Program-made: the position numbers and the translations under genes | Source: Saussurea involucrata | Taxonomy: Eukaryota; Streptophyta; Magnoliopsida; Asterales; Asteraceae | Reading direction: 5' to 3' | Length of the DNA: 64,000 nucleotides | Assembly (NCBI GenBank): GCA_033807775.1 | Contig: CM066313.1 | Span: 86,305,484-86,369,483, forward strand | Notes under the pieces: generated by a model | Database searches by the model: none | Told to the model about the DNA's origin: nothing | What the model saw: the letters and a program-made list of their open reading frames with translations, nothing else | In this document: one piece after another, positions 10,800 to 22,297 of the stretch | Position numbering within the stretch: position 1 is the stretch's first letter | Layout: each line of letters starts with the position of its first letter

Positions 10800-10833
10800 T
10801 AAAAATATAAAGAAAGTGGCAGCAAAAAATGTT

Positions 10834-11035
10834 TTTTTTTGTAACGGTGGGTTTACGAGCCGGCTTACGCGCACCGACTAATCCCCGAGCGACCTTGAAT
10901 GACCTGGAGTCATTTCATTTAAACCTCCATGGCCACAAGGGTTTTGGCAGCACCTGGATTTGAAACCAACCTGGGTAGATGAGACTTTCCACTACATCCC
11001 AAATACTTTACGAGTACGCTACAACCCAAGTGGTT
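10834..11035 (-). mobile_element. tRNA-derived SINE with target duplication
   Basis: A nearly perfect direct repeat GGCAGCAAAAA(A)TGTT flanks the unit (10818-10833 and 11036-11050). A T run at the left end is the poly(A) tail seen from the other strand, so the SINE is on the minus strand. Reading it 5' to 3', an A-box-like TAGCGTACTCG and a B-box-like GTTTCAAATCC are present, as expected for a polymerase III promoter derived from tRNA. The 3' part ends CCGTAAACC-like then ACCCACCGTTAC before the tail. Confidence 0.82.
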
Positions 11036-11166
11036 GGCAGCAAAAATGTTATAGTCATCTATCATGTGAAAAGAGTATTGTTCTCAAAATGTTTATATTC
11101 TTTTAGCACGAGAGATGGAAGGTATAAATATGTTAAATAGAAGTTCCCTAAGTGTTTTTATTAATC

Positions 11167-12189
11167 CACTACTAGAAAAGATGTATCAATGACGAAAATC
11201 AGTGATGAATTAGAGACAGAACGACCAACGAAACTATTCGTCACTAATCCTTCGCTAATTAGCTACAGAACCCACTAATTTATATTTAAAAAAAATCCAT
11301 GGGTCTATCAATAATCCGTCACTAATTAGTGACGGATTAGCGATGGAAGCGTGAATTTTTCATTTAAAAAATAAAATCCATGTTTTCATCGCTAATCTGT
11401 CACTAATTAGTGACAAACACATGAATTTTACTTTTATTTAGTTTCTCAATATAAATTAATGAGTTCCGTCTCTAATCTAGCGACGGGCAAGCGCATTTTC
11501 AGTTAAAAAATAAATAAAAATGAAAACTCATGTGTCGGTCGCTAATCCGTCACTATGGATTAGTGACAGATTTGTCGTGGAGCATTTGGCCGGGTTCTTT
11601 TAATTGTGAATTGAAATTTTCATGCCTTGCACTTATGTTATATCATTAGCATTATATGTTTCGAGACATTCGGTTTAGAGCACTTTCCTTAAAAAATATA
11701 TGAGTTTAATAGTTGTTTATCATATTTTTTTCATTGAATACAATTTTGAAAAGTTCATTTTGTTTGTAATATGCATTTTATATATTAAATGATGAATTGG
11801 AAAATAAATAAAAATAAATAATTTTTTAAATAAAGAAATTAATTTAAAAGAAAGTCAAATTATAGCGACGGATCAGTGACAAAACTAAAAGTAGGTGGGC
11901 CCGTCGCAAATCCGTCACTAAAAGTCCCTCGCAAATCACTTGCTAATCTGGTCCGTTGTTGATCCATCGCTCTAGTCCGTCGCTGATAATTTCCATCGCG
12001 ATTCGTCGCTGATAATTTTTGTTGCTAAACTTGACCGTCGCTAGTCCGCCGCTCATTTCCGCCGCTAATCCGTCGTTGATAGTATCATCCACCACCTCTT
12101 CGCCGACGGGCTTTCAGTGACAGATTAGTAATGGAAGTCACTTTCAGCGACGGAATTTCCCGTCACTGATATGGTCGATTTTTGTAGTG
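11167..12189. mobile_element. Small non-autonomous CACTA-like element
   Basis: The left end begins CACTACTAGAAAAG and the right end, reverse-complemented, begins CACTACAAAAATCG. Between them are many GTCACTAATTAGTGACGG-type palindromes and GTCGCTAAT units in both orientations, resembling CACTA subterminal repeats. There is no coding sequence. A 3 bp target duplication is not evident (ATC on the left, TAA on the right), so one terminus may have mutated. Confidence 0.7.
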
Positions 12190-12600
12190 TAAATCTTTAT
12201 GCAAGAGAGATCGAAGGTTTGACCTGATTTACAATGAAAATCATTTGGGGAGCGATTTTGCATTATTCTTCATATCGGGGACCGGAAGGTATGTCTTTAG
12301 TTTCTTATATGTAAGCCTCGGTCTTGATCATTCTTCACCATATTTAGAACTTCACATTCAACAGATTGGCGAGTCAAGATTGGACAGACAAGTTTTCGAT
12401 CGTAAAGGCTTAGAACAACTCTCATAAGGAGTAACTTTGATAAGTGTCTACATCATTTTTAACTCTGAATAAGGGCTTAGAGCCTTAGAATCACAATGGA
12501 ATTTGTGAAAACTAGTAATCTTGATGCTCTGCTTTGTTATTGCATTTTTTTAGTTTCTTCTACATATTATAACCTTTTGTCAGTGTCTTAATTTACATTA
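12190..12600. other. Unassigned stretch with one open frame
   Basis: A plus-strand frame is open from about 12193 to 12427 (contains GSDFALFFISGTGRYVFSF) but has no recognisable domain. The bases just after the CACTA-like element (GCAAGAGAGATCGAAGG) resemble those about 65 bp before it (GCACGAGAGATGGAAGG). Nothing else is supportable. Confidence 0.3.
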
Positions 12601-12847
12601 CTTCCCCTGTCTTACAAAAATTGCAATACTTGAGTGGACATAATTTAAGAAAAATGTTTGATATGTAGCCAAATGTCTAAAATGCCATTTTTTTCACCAA
12701 ACAAAGTATCTTCTGGACCCAAATCAGTATAGACTATTGATAAATGCTTAATTTTAGATTTAAAAGTTGAGTAAAAAGGGAAAAGGTACAATTTTCATGG
12801 GGCATCCAAAAATGGTGATTGTTGTAATTCTTATGGGATGAAGGAAG
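12601..12847. mobile_element. Stowaway-like MITE
   Basis: The left end reads CTTCCCCTGTCTTACAAAAA and the reverse-complemented right end reads CTTCCTTCATCCCATAAGAA. TA lies on each side. Length is 247 bp with no coding potential. This fits the CTCCCTCCGT class of plant Stowaway MITEs (Tc1/mariner derived), moderately diverged. Confidence 0.6.
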
Positions 12848-12971
12848 TAGTTAAATTCTTTATTCTTAAATTATATTTTGGTTTAAAAATTAAGAAAAAT
12901 GATTTTGCATTGGTGTTTATACTGTACATGATCTCAGAATATCAAGAAATCCTACTTTTTACCCTTTATGG

Positions 12972-13213
12972 TGTGATCCCAGAAACAAGTAATCAATCAA
13001 TGAATATCAAATTGGCCATCTCTATATTCATATGAGTAATCCAAGTACAATGAGCAATCTAGTGCAAAGATGATGATGTGTGTGTACTTGGTGTAAAATG
13101 GATGACCTAATTAGGAAGGCTAGAGAATGCAAACATTATATACCTAGGGTATAGAATAGCCCTATTACAAATATGGTCCCTCTACTTAGTACAATAACAT
13201 TTAAGCACTAACA
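12972..13213 (-). repeat. 3' LTR of Copia element A
   Basis: The 242 bp repeat is bounded by TG...CA, with termini matching the LTR of F (TGTTAGTGC and GGGATCACA on the minus strand). A polypurine tract lies on its inner side, which identifies it as the 3' LTR. The matching 5' LTR is missing from the window. Confidence 0.88.
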
Positions 13214-13225
13214 TTCTCCTCCTTT
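13214..13225 (-). other. Polypurine tract of element A
   Basis: The minus strand reads AAAGGAGGAGAA directly before the LTR start TGTTAG. This is where plus-strand DNA synthesis would be primed. Confidence 0.85.
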
Positions 13226-13246
13226 GTACAAGTAGAGGCAAAGAAA

Positions 13247-16200
13247 TTAGACGTCCACCGGAGCTACATATCTTTTCCGAATTCCGAAGATGAACTCGAA
13301 TCTTCTAAGCGCAATCCGGTGCTCCATCCGGTTAGATATAGCAGTTAGTATTTCTCCAATCAGCTCTTTCTCCTTATCTTTCAACTTCACTGCTCCATCC
13401 GCATTTAAACGTAGTCTGCTCTCCAGGTGGATCTTGATTAACATAAATGTACCATCACTGTACTTGTTCGCTTCGATGATCCTCATAAATCTTTTCTTTG
13501 AATCCCTATCGAGGTAAACAACTCCTAGATCAGGTTTCTGTAACACGGTGTAAGCTTGAAATCCTTGAATATCGGGAATACGTCGGTTCAGAGGTCTGAT
13601 GTTGACATGGGTTTGGCGAGCTTCTAAAGCCATATGAAAATCTTTCAAATAAGAGAACTTTAGAAAATTACGCATAAACCTTTTAACGCTCTTGAAGGCT
13701 GCAGACCACTCGAGATTTTTGTTCGGTATACTTCCAATGCAGTTGTAAAGACTCAGAAGATCATCAAGATGTAGACTCTTGAAGTCAGCCACGGAGAATT
13801 CACAAACTGTACCATTCACCCTTTCTACTGTGAAAATCGGATACCAGACTTTTGAAAGTTTGTTGGAGTCAATCTTCAAAACCTTCACAATCTTGCTGTC
13901 AGATCTCACTGCATCTATCTCTTTGTCTTTGTTTTTCATAACATAAATGAATTCAATCTTTTGAGGTGTCGGCCAGTCTTCTATACCATACACCCTTTCA
14001 AGATTGATCCTCTGAATATCCCTCACAAACATATCCCTTCTGATGCTTTCTTGGTACGGAGCCAAAATCCTCACACGTAGACCAGTAGCCACATATCCTG
14101 GCTCAGCATCTAATATTCTCAGAAAGAAATCCAGTTCAGCATCTAATATACGATCCCTGATTCTTCCTTCGGCTTGGATTCGGACAATCGAAGCAATTAC
14201 GTGAGCAATCGGAGCTTGTGGAGCAGGTGGAGCTTGTAGAGCTTGTGGAGCTTGATCGGAAGTACCCACGCTTTGATCAGTTGACACTGGCGGTTCAGAA
14301 TTCGGAGCCTCATTATCAGAATCCTGAGCAGCCATAATAACTCCGGTAACATGAAAAACATCTTGTAGCTCTCCTTTGATCTGGACCAAATTCTTCTCTG
14401 GATCCTCATCTGAGTCAATATAGATGAAATCATTCAGAAAATCATCTGCCATCCTCTCCTCCTCGGTTCTATTGTCAACAACCGCAGGCTTTTCAACCCC
14501 AGTTAAGACATCAGCTAGAACTTGTATTTCCTCCACATCCTCCATAACTGTATCAGTACCACCCGTTCCTGTTCCCTGTTCACCTGCTTGTTGATCTCAA
14601 CATTTCCAGTAGCTGTCCCACTAGATTTACCAACCCCATCAGATCTCTTCTCCCCCTCATGTTGATCAGACGGATCATGATCATCATGTCTTCTTTTCTG
14701 AGAGGCTTCGACTTGAACACCACATGCTTCTTCGACTACAGTTACCCGTGTGGCTAGAGATTGATATCCAGCAAGTAAGGCATTTGTCATATCTGAGAAC
14801 GAGTCGGTTATTTTCTGAATTTGTGTATCTGTGGATGTTGAAGCTTGAGGTTGGGCAGATTGACGAAGTAAGGAAATTAAGTCAACCTCTTCAGAGGTAC
14901 TAGATTCACTTCTGGCTAAAAGGCGGGATAACAGCTCAGATTTAAGTTGGTCTTCAGATATAAGATGTAATGGTACAGATGGTGTAGGTTGTGGGCCTGT
15001 TTGAGTATTGGATGGTGGAGGTTCTGGTGTAGATGACGATTCGACAATGCCTTTGCCTTTCACAGCTCTGCTCACCTCTTGAGATAACTTTTTCATCTCC
15101 TCTTTCATTTCAGCAACATGAGCTTTATACGAGTTGCTCAATGATTTGATAGCTAATTCCAGCAACTTCACTGACACAAAATTCTGTGGAGGAGGACCAA
15201 CCAATGATAGTACCTGTTCAGATTGTTCGGGACTAACACCCAGACCACTTAGGTTACTGGTTGACATAGCAGTCGAAGAGACTGTATGGCCTATGTTCAA
15301 TGCTGACATAGTATTAACATTGATAGGTCTTCCGCCCGGTCCTCGTGAAGCACCAACGAATGGCGACGACACTCTGGGCGTTCCGGTTGGGGCACGTAAA
15401 CTCGCAACTTGTTGAGGTGCCAACATTCGTGTCCTAGGAAAAGGATGTAGTACCAAATGGTCCTAGACTCTGTGTGCTCTGAATAAACGGCGGTGGCCGG
15501 GGCGGGAGCCTACCTGTTTCAATATTAGCAGATACCGATTGTATCGCCAATAGCAATTGTGCTTGATCCCCTGTGGAAAATGAAACATCGGCAAATTGAG
15601 ATGCTGACGAGTGGCTGAGTGGGGCTGTGCATTGCATGGCTGGGTCCACCATGTCTGTTTCAATACGCAACGGCGACAAACGCTCGTTGGTAGATGATGT
15701 GGCTACCCGGCTTGGATCAGGTTGGGGAGAGCCAGCAGTTAAAACTTTTTCTGGCTCTATCACAGCATCACTCATTTCTTTTCTCCCTCCAATCTCACCA
15801 CTACCTATTTCTACATCTGCTTCTACTTCTTCGTTTACATGTGACGGACCGGCAACATCGGTAGCAGTGGCAAGGAGTTCAGTATTCCGTGTAGAATCAG
15901 CATCGAAGCTCACAACACGTCTTGGTTTCCGACCCATGTGTCTTGGAATAAGATCGGCATCAGGATCATGGTCGGAGTCATCATCATCATCAAACGGAAT
16001 TGGAGGTTCAATCTCATCATCTTGATTAACTGCATCATCATCAGAAGATGATGCAGCGGTATAAGCTTCATCCCATGAGATATCATCATCAAAAACATTC
16101 AGTGAAGGTCGTCGGGGTGGTGGTTGAACTGGTCTGGAAGAGGATGCATGACCAACAGTCCGTAATCTTCTCCCGACTCTCTTTTTTTCGTTCTCCTCAC

Positions 16201-17245
16201 CTCTCGTCGTTCAGAAACACCCCCTTGTTCCTGAACCCCCTCGACATGTTGACCCTCACCACCTAATGGGTTTGCATCGTGGGGAGGTCCCTCCGGTTCT
16301 GGATTGACCATCAATGCATTATCTAACCTATATCCAATAACTACCCCGGACTGTCGGTCAGCATAAGCAAGTAGGTCTTCTCGAAGAACCGCGGTGTGTG
16401 CAAAGTCAATATGTGCCGGCATCCATAAATAGTGCATATATTGGCTCGGGCCTCGTGGATGATCAGCACGTTGAGGTATTTGATTGTTGTCGACCATAGC
16501 TTGATGAATTAATATCTGAAAGAACCTCTGAAAAGGCACAAAGTTACGTCTCTTTCTCGGTTTGGCCTGTTCTGCGACTAGCTCAATGATTTCGTTCCAG
16601 ATTAGAACAACATAGTCGATGTTTCGGTTGAAGGTAAACGCATGGAACATCCGTAGGGTGGGTAAATTCGTCTTATCGACGCCTGTGTGTTTCGAGGTCA
16701 TACACCGATTGAAGATAGAACATATAGAATAGTAAACTCTTGGGAGGTAGTTTCGTCTAAACTGTGAAGAACCGGTCAGAACATGATTGTCTGGATGTTG
16801 ATCCAAGACTTCGGATATCGGCAAATAATTGTTCTTCAGGGACCAGATCCTCAAAGTTTTCGGAATAAGGAAGGTCAAGCGCACGTCAGATTCCTCGTAG
16901 GGTGAATGTAACATCAAAGTGGTCAACTTTGGCTGAACAATGTGGTCGTTGATCTGTAGGATGGAACTGAAGTGTTCTCCAAAATTGTTGGAGGTAGATG
17001 GCCGGTACTAACTCAACTCGGGTGAGCGCAGTACGTAGAGGATGACCGCGGATGATCTCTATAACAATCTGATGATCAAAGGGTACCACAAGGTCTAGAT
17101 GATGGTTATTGTCACGGAATCTCAGAAAAATCACCCTTGGAAGGATTTCTTCGTCTATGTCATGAGCATTCACGGACGGGTGTGATGAACGATGCGAACG
17201 GATGATGGTGTTTTCATCCGAAGCATTGCCATCAGGATCAGCCAT
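13247..17245 (-). pseudogene. Third ORF of element A (env position, unknown function), frameshifted
   Basis: About 1.3 kb of codons downstream of RNase H read in sequence on the minus strand with four frame breaks (near 16890, 16100, 15450 and 14530). The likely start is the ATG at 17243-17245 (MADPDGN), directly after a CAG acceptor. The N-terminal part contains VPAIYLQQFWRTLQF and a helical region ending NRNIDYVVLIWNEIIELV. The middle is acidic and serine/proline-rich. A coiled-coil-like stretch follows (EMKEEMKKLSQEVSRAVKGK). The C-terminal 250 residues are compact (EFIYVMKNKDKE ... LHLDDLLSLYNCIG ... KRFMRIIEANKYSDG). I recall the same architecture in many Asteraceae Copia-associated proteins annotated as uncharacterised. 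No signal peptide or clear membrane segment is seen, so env-like describes position only. Element C carries an equivalent ORF of the same length. Confidence 0.7.
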
Positions 17246-17743
17246 CTGAACCACTTAACAGATTAGAATAGTGCCAAAGTTGAATTTTCCTTGAAAAAAT
17301 TTCCAAGAATTTCCTAAGTCCTAGGCATATCGCAACAAACATACCAAGCAATGGTGATATCGCAATGAAGACTGAGACAAGAGGATGTTGCAACACAAGG
17401 TTGCGATATGGTCTTGTCGCAACTAACAGTTGCGATATCGATGAATGAACGACCATTGCGACATGGATGAATATTTGAATACAAGAAGGTTGCGACATGG
17501 TTGAACACTGAAAATATCCTAAGTGTTCAAGCCCATATTTCTAATTTTCGCACAAATCAAGTTAAGAATTATACCACTAGGCTCGCAAAACCTACGTGAG
17601 TAAACCCTAATCGTTTTCTAACAACAAAACACACAAACACTTATCGATTTACGCAGATTTTATAAAAGTCGAACATAAACCCTAAATTAGAACATAGCAT
17701 GCGATTTACTGAACGAAATCGAGTGAAACTTAAAAGAGTGTAC
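17246..17743 (-). other. Putative leader intron of the third ORF in A
   Basis: On the minus strand an untranslated exon ends CATCGAG and is followed by GTACACTC (donor). The other end reads GGTTCAG directly before the ATG of the third ORF (acceptor). Length would be about 498 bp. Element C has the same arrangement. Splicing is predicted from sequence only. Confidence 0.55.
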
Positions 17744-18240
17744 CTCGATGTGAATCTGAACGAGATGTAGTGACCAAAAGCACGAAAATCGTCCTTGAAA
17801 AATCGAAGTCGTAGATCAGAAATAGAGGGTTTTGGAGAGGTTTAAAAGTTGAGATATCGCAGAAAAGTCAAAAACCCCCTTTTATACGATTTTGAAATCG
17901 GTGACACGTGGCACAACACGATTTGTCCAAGGTTTGACCTGCCACGTGCAATCATGTCGCAAGGAACTAGTTGCGATATGACTTTTAAGCGTATCGCAAC
18001 AGAAGGTTGCGACACGTTACTGTTCACTCGACCATATCGCAATGCACAGTTGCGATATGGAAACCACTTGGTTTCAATGGGATATCGCAAACGAAGGTTG
18101 CGATATCGTACTGTTCACATTTCCATATCGCAGTGCATAGTTGCGATATGGGAACCTCTTAAGTACATTGAGATATCGCAATAGAAGGCTGCGATATCTC
18201 ACTGTTCATTGTGAAATCGCAATGGAATGTTGCGATATTA
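17325..18240. repeat. ATATCGCAA / TTGCGATAT motif arrays of element A
   Basis: About 8 copies lie at 17325-17505 (inside the putative leader intron) and about 15 at 17850-18240 (around and upstream of the TATA candidate). The core is ATATCGCAA or its reverse TTGCGATAT, with variants GTCGCAA and TTGCGACA. Pairs in opposite orientation alternate at about 15-40 bp. The core is shared with F (TCGCAA) but is extended by ATA here. Confidence 0.85.
17879..17886 (-). promoter_or_regulatory. TATA-box candidate upstream of the third ORF in A
   Basis: The minus strand reads TATAAAAG within GTATAAAAGGGG, about 135 bp before the putative leader-intron donor. It is flanked on both sides by the ATATCGCAA motif clusters. 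An internal promoter for the third ORF is inferred. Confidence 0.5.
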
Positions 18241-18778
18241 ATGTAACTTGGACATTTTTCAGATTTTGGAAAAGATTTTATCACATTGGAAGATGTCCAA
18301 CTTCCAATTGATTCAGTACTCAAGATTTTAAACACAGTTTTCACTCCCCCTTAAATGATGCAAATATTTTTCAAAATTGTTTTCATCATTTAAGAGTTAG
18401 TGTTTAAAAAACAAATTAGAATACTTACCTTCACTCCTCGGAAACAGTTAAACACAACGAATCAACATATACATGCTAGGTATGCACACTCCCCCTAGAT
18501 TTGTGCATATGATCAGTTCTATAACTCCCCCTGAAATCAAGAACATACCTTTCGTGCAGATACAGATATCATAACAGATCAAAGATAAGACAATTAAGAA
18601 ATGAGAAGAGAAGAACGAATTGAGAAAAAAAAATACTTATGATACAATGAGAATATGACAATTTAATTAACATATATTAAAAATAGAATATGATGAAAAT
18701 TTTAGTGTATTAATCTAGAAGCAAACTCTAGATTAAGATACAAACATTTCCATCTATTATATATTTAATATATGAGAT
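18241..18778. other. Noncoding spacer between RNase H and third-ORF promoter, element A
   Basis: AT-rich sequence with pyrimidine runs such as CTCCCCCTTAA and TCCCCCTAG (polypurine on the minus strand) near 18345, 18490 and 18528. These resemble extra internal polypurine tracts. No ORF is supportable. Confidence 0.5.
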
Positions 18779-19558
18779 TTAAACTTTCATATTAAGCATG
18801 CCGAGCTTGGATACGAGAAAATTGAAACGTTTTTCATCCAAGGCTTTGGTAAAAAGATCGGCAAGCTGATACTCAGTTGTAACAAAATATAACTCAACAG
18901 TTCCTTTCTCAACATGATCTTTTATGAAATGATACCTGATGTCGATGTGTTTGGTTTTGGTATGCTGGACAGGATTAGCAGATATAGCGATAGCACTCTT
19001 ACTGTCGCAGTAAATGGGGATCTTCTCGTATTTATACCCATAGTCCATGAGTTGGGTCTTCATCCAAAGAACTTGTGAACAACAACTCGCCGCGGCAACG
19101 TATTCTGCTTCCGCGGTTGAAGTTGAAACACAATTTTGTTTCTTTGATGACCAACTCACAAGCTTGTCACCCAGAAACTGAACATGCCTAGAAGTACTCT
19201 TTCTGTCCAACATGCTTCCTCCATGATCAACATCTGAATATGCAGAGAGTTCGAAGCCGGTTCCCTTGGGATACCACAATCCAAGGTACGGAGTGCCTTT
19301 CAAGTACCGAAATATTCTTTTGACGGCTCCGAGGTGTGACATTTTAGGATTGGCTTGAAATCTAGCATAGAGACAAGTTGAAAACATTATATCTGGACGA
19401 CTAGCGGTTAGGTACATTAGAGACCCGATCATTCCTCTATAAAGCTTGACATCAGCATCAATACCGTCTGGATCTGGACCTAACTTAGATACAGAAGCCA
19501 TAGGTGTACCAATCGACGTACAATTTTCCATCTTGAATTTCTTCAAGATGTCAAACAC
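18779..19558 (-). pseudogene. Copia RNase H domain of element A
   Basis: The frame continues from RT after a frameshift near 19550. It holds the connection (GMIGSLMYLTASRPDIMFSTC) and RNase H. The expected catalytic signatures are visible: AYSDVDHGG, STAEAEYVAAASC, then YCDSKSAIAIS and the HTKTKHIDIRYHF block, ending ADLFTKALDEKRF. RNase H removes the RNA template during reverse transcription in the virus-like particle. This 259-codon piece is complete to its natural stop. It is classed as a pseudogene because it is out of frame with RT. Confidence 0.88.
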
Positions 19559-21597
19559 ATACTTCGATTGGTTGATGAAGATACCCGTAGAGAATTGTTG
19601 ACTTGTAATCCGAGAAAGAAATTAATCTCTCCCATCATACTCATTTGGAATTGAGTCATCATAATGCCCGAAAACCAAGTACAAAGTCCAGGGTTAGTCG
19701 AACAAAAAATAATATCATCAGCGTAAATCTGAACTAAAAGAATATAACCTCCTTTGCGTAAAGTAAACAAAGTTGTGTCGATTTTACCTTTCACAAAGCC
19801 AGCGTTTAGTAGAGAGGTAGATAACTTTTCATACCAGGCACGAGGGGCTTGCTTGAGACCGTAGAGGGCTTTGTCAAGAATGTAGACATGATCTGGATGG
19901 TTTTTGTCCATAAAGCCTTCTGGTTGAGACACGTATACTTCTTCCTTAAGGACACCGTTCAAGAAAGCGGTCTTCACGTCCATTTGATAGACGGTGAAGT
20001 TCTTAAAAGCGGCATATGCAAGAAACATCCGAATTGCCTCAAGACGAGCAACCGGCGCATACGTCTCGTCATAATCTATCCCTTCCTGTTGCCTATACCC
20101 TTTTGCTACCAAACGAGCCTTGTTTCTCACAATTACTCCGTCTTCATCTTTCTTGTTCTTTAGGACCCACTTGGTACCGATAACTGTCTTACCTTTGGGT
20201 CGCGGAACTAGTCTCCACACCTTCAAAGCTTCGAACTGATTTAATTCTTCTTGCATCGCAATCAACCAATCAGGGTCTTCTAAGGCTTGTTGAACTGTTG
20301 ATGGCTCAACTAGACTCAAGAAGAGTGCATATAAGACTTCATTTGCGGTTGCGGTTGCGGAAGCGGATCTTGTCTTTACTGGTTCAGATACATCACCAAT
20401 CACCTGATCAATTGGGTGACTGCGTGTCCACTTAGTAGAGTATGGATGGAGAGATACATCACCTTCATTGGGGTCTACAAGTGAGGGATCCTTATCAAAG
20501 TTCAACTCAATCGTCAACGTCGGTTCGGGATGTGAGACGGGTTGCTTGTCAGGATTGACAATCGGTATAGTCTCGGGAACTGATTCGGTTGATCTTCCAG
20601 GAAAGGTGTTGTTACCCTGATCACCGACACTTGAAGTTATTCCAGATGAAGAGGCACCACTTGTAGATGCATGTGATCTTGCTTGTGGAGATGCCGTTGT
20701 TGTGTTCCTTGGAGAAGTTACATGAGTGGTTGTACCAGTATTCGGTGTAGTCAGTACCGGTGAAGGGCCTGACATAGTAGTTTGAACTGGTGGGGTTTCA
20801 ACTTGAATCCTGTCATTTACAGATGAAGAGGATTTATCATTGTTAAAATAGTCATCATAAAAATGTTCAAACAAAACATCAAGTTCACTGGGATTAGAGT
20901 TAGAAGTGGAAGCTTGATCCTTGTTTGAAGATGTAGTCATCATTGGACGGATTTGTCCAGATGCTAGAATTCCAGAGATTTCGGGTTCTGTACTGTTTTG
21001 CACAGAAGCCATAGCTTCAGATTCATCAAACTTGACATTTATGCTTTCCCTCACAGTTCTGGAAGATTTGAGGTAGATACGGTATGCTTTTGATGTGAGA
21101 TAGTATCCGATAAAGAAACCCTCAAGACCTTTAGGACTGAATTTGTTCAGGTTGTCCTTATCGTTCAGCACAATACACCTGCATCCAAAAACACGGAAGT
21201 AGTGTATCACAAATTTTCTATTATTAGTCAACTCATATGGAGTTTTACCAAACTGTCGATGAATAATTGAGCGGTTTTGTGTATAGCATGCCTTGGCAAC
21301 AGCTTCAGCCCATAGGAATAGTGGTAGATCAGCGTAAGACATCATCGTTCTTGCGGCTTCAACAAGTGTGCGATTTCGTCTTTCAACAACTCCGTTCTGT
21401 TGAGGTGTTCTTGCCGCAGAATACTGATGGGTTATTCCTAATGACTTGAAGAAGTCATCAAGAGTCTTGTTCTTGAACTCTGTCCCATTATCTGATCTAA
21501 CAGTCTGAACTGTTTGTTGACGATTCACTTGAAGCTGTTTGATTAACGAGATGATCAAGTCTGGTTTTCGTCTTTTGAGCGTAGGAACTTGACCCAT
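19543..21597 (-). pseudogene. Copia integrase C-part and reverse transcriptase of element A
   Basis: The first about 200 residues carry the integrase core (TVRSDNGTEFKN, HQYSAARTPQQNGVVERRNRT) with the second Asp and the Glu of D-D-35-E. A Ser/Thr-rich linker follows (PVQTTMSGPSPVLTTPNTGT). The RT begins at MQEELNQFEALKVWRLVPRP, with TKWVLKNKKDEDG, ARLVAKGYRQQEGIDYDET and QMDVKTAFLNG. The active-site box is YADD (QIYADDIIF) instead of the usual YVDD. The frame is lost about 45 residues past the active site, close to 19570, and picks up again as RNase H. The N-terminal integrase part is in the preceding, frameshifted segment. Confidence 0.9.
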
Positions 21598-22289
21598 GTG
21601 TATCTCGAATAATCATCGACAGTTACTAACACATAACGTTTGGCATGAATACTTTGAGTCTTCATCGGACCACAGAGATCCATATGAAGAATTTCCAAAG
21701 CTTGTCTTGTGCTGGGTTCGTGTTTCGGTGGATGAGGAGCACGCTTCATCTTCCCCTTATCACAAGCAATACATAAATTATCTTTCTCAAATGTCAGAAC
21801 CGGTAGACCTATGACTAAATCACCCAACGTCAACTTTTGAATGTAACGAAAGTTGAGATGAGATAGTCGTCTATGCCATAACCAACTTTTCTCTAACGTC
21901 GCTTTTGACATCAAACATACATCAGTCTTGGGCTTGAGTGTTGATAGATCAATGGTGTACAGATTAGATTTCCTAGAACCAACCACAAGCTCATCTCCTC
22001 CGTTGGTAAGAACAACACAACGGGTCTTCTTGAAATGGACTTCTAGGTCTTTATCACAAAATTAACCTATACTAAACAAGTTGTGTCCTAAGCCCTCGAC
22101 GTAATTTACTTTTGTAATCCGCACATTATCTTTTACAATATCCCCATAACCCAAAATTGAAGCATATTGATCATTTCCAAACTTCACTTTTCCACAATCT
22201 TGTTCTACAAAATTAATTAGCAGCTCTTTTCTTCCAGTCATGTGCTTTAAGCAGCCTGAATCTAAATACCATACATGACTGGGCTGCAT
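21555..22289 (-). pseudogene. Copia protease and GAG-pre-integrase region of element A
   Basis: The segment opens with the aspartic protease signature WYLDSGCLKHMTG and continues through VEGLGHNLFSIG to a stop (TAA near 22062) where the family normally has Q before FCD. It then continues in register as the zinc-binding GAG-pre-integrase domain (HRRLSHLNF ... CIACDKGKMKRA) and the first integrase Asp (LHMDLCGPM, VTVDDYSRYTW). A frameshift near 21580 separates it from the next block. The protease Asp in DSG is present; one TAA and one frameshift break the polyprotein. Confidence 0.88.
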
Positions 22290-22297
22290 AATGGAAA

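Noticed and set aside
13290..13517. Plus-strand ORFs opposite the third ORF of A (also 15134-15415 and 15627-16025)
   Set aside because: They lie entirely antisense to the longer, family-supported minus-strand frame and have no recognisable domain.
13247..17245. Calling the third ORF a true envelope glycoprotein
   Set aside because: No signal peptide, transmembrane segment or glycoprotein-like cysteine pattern is visible; only the genomic position matches.
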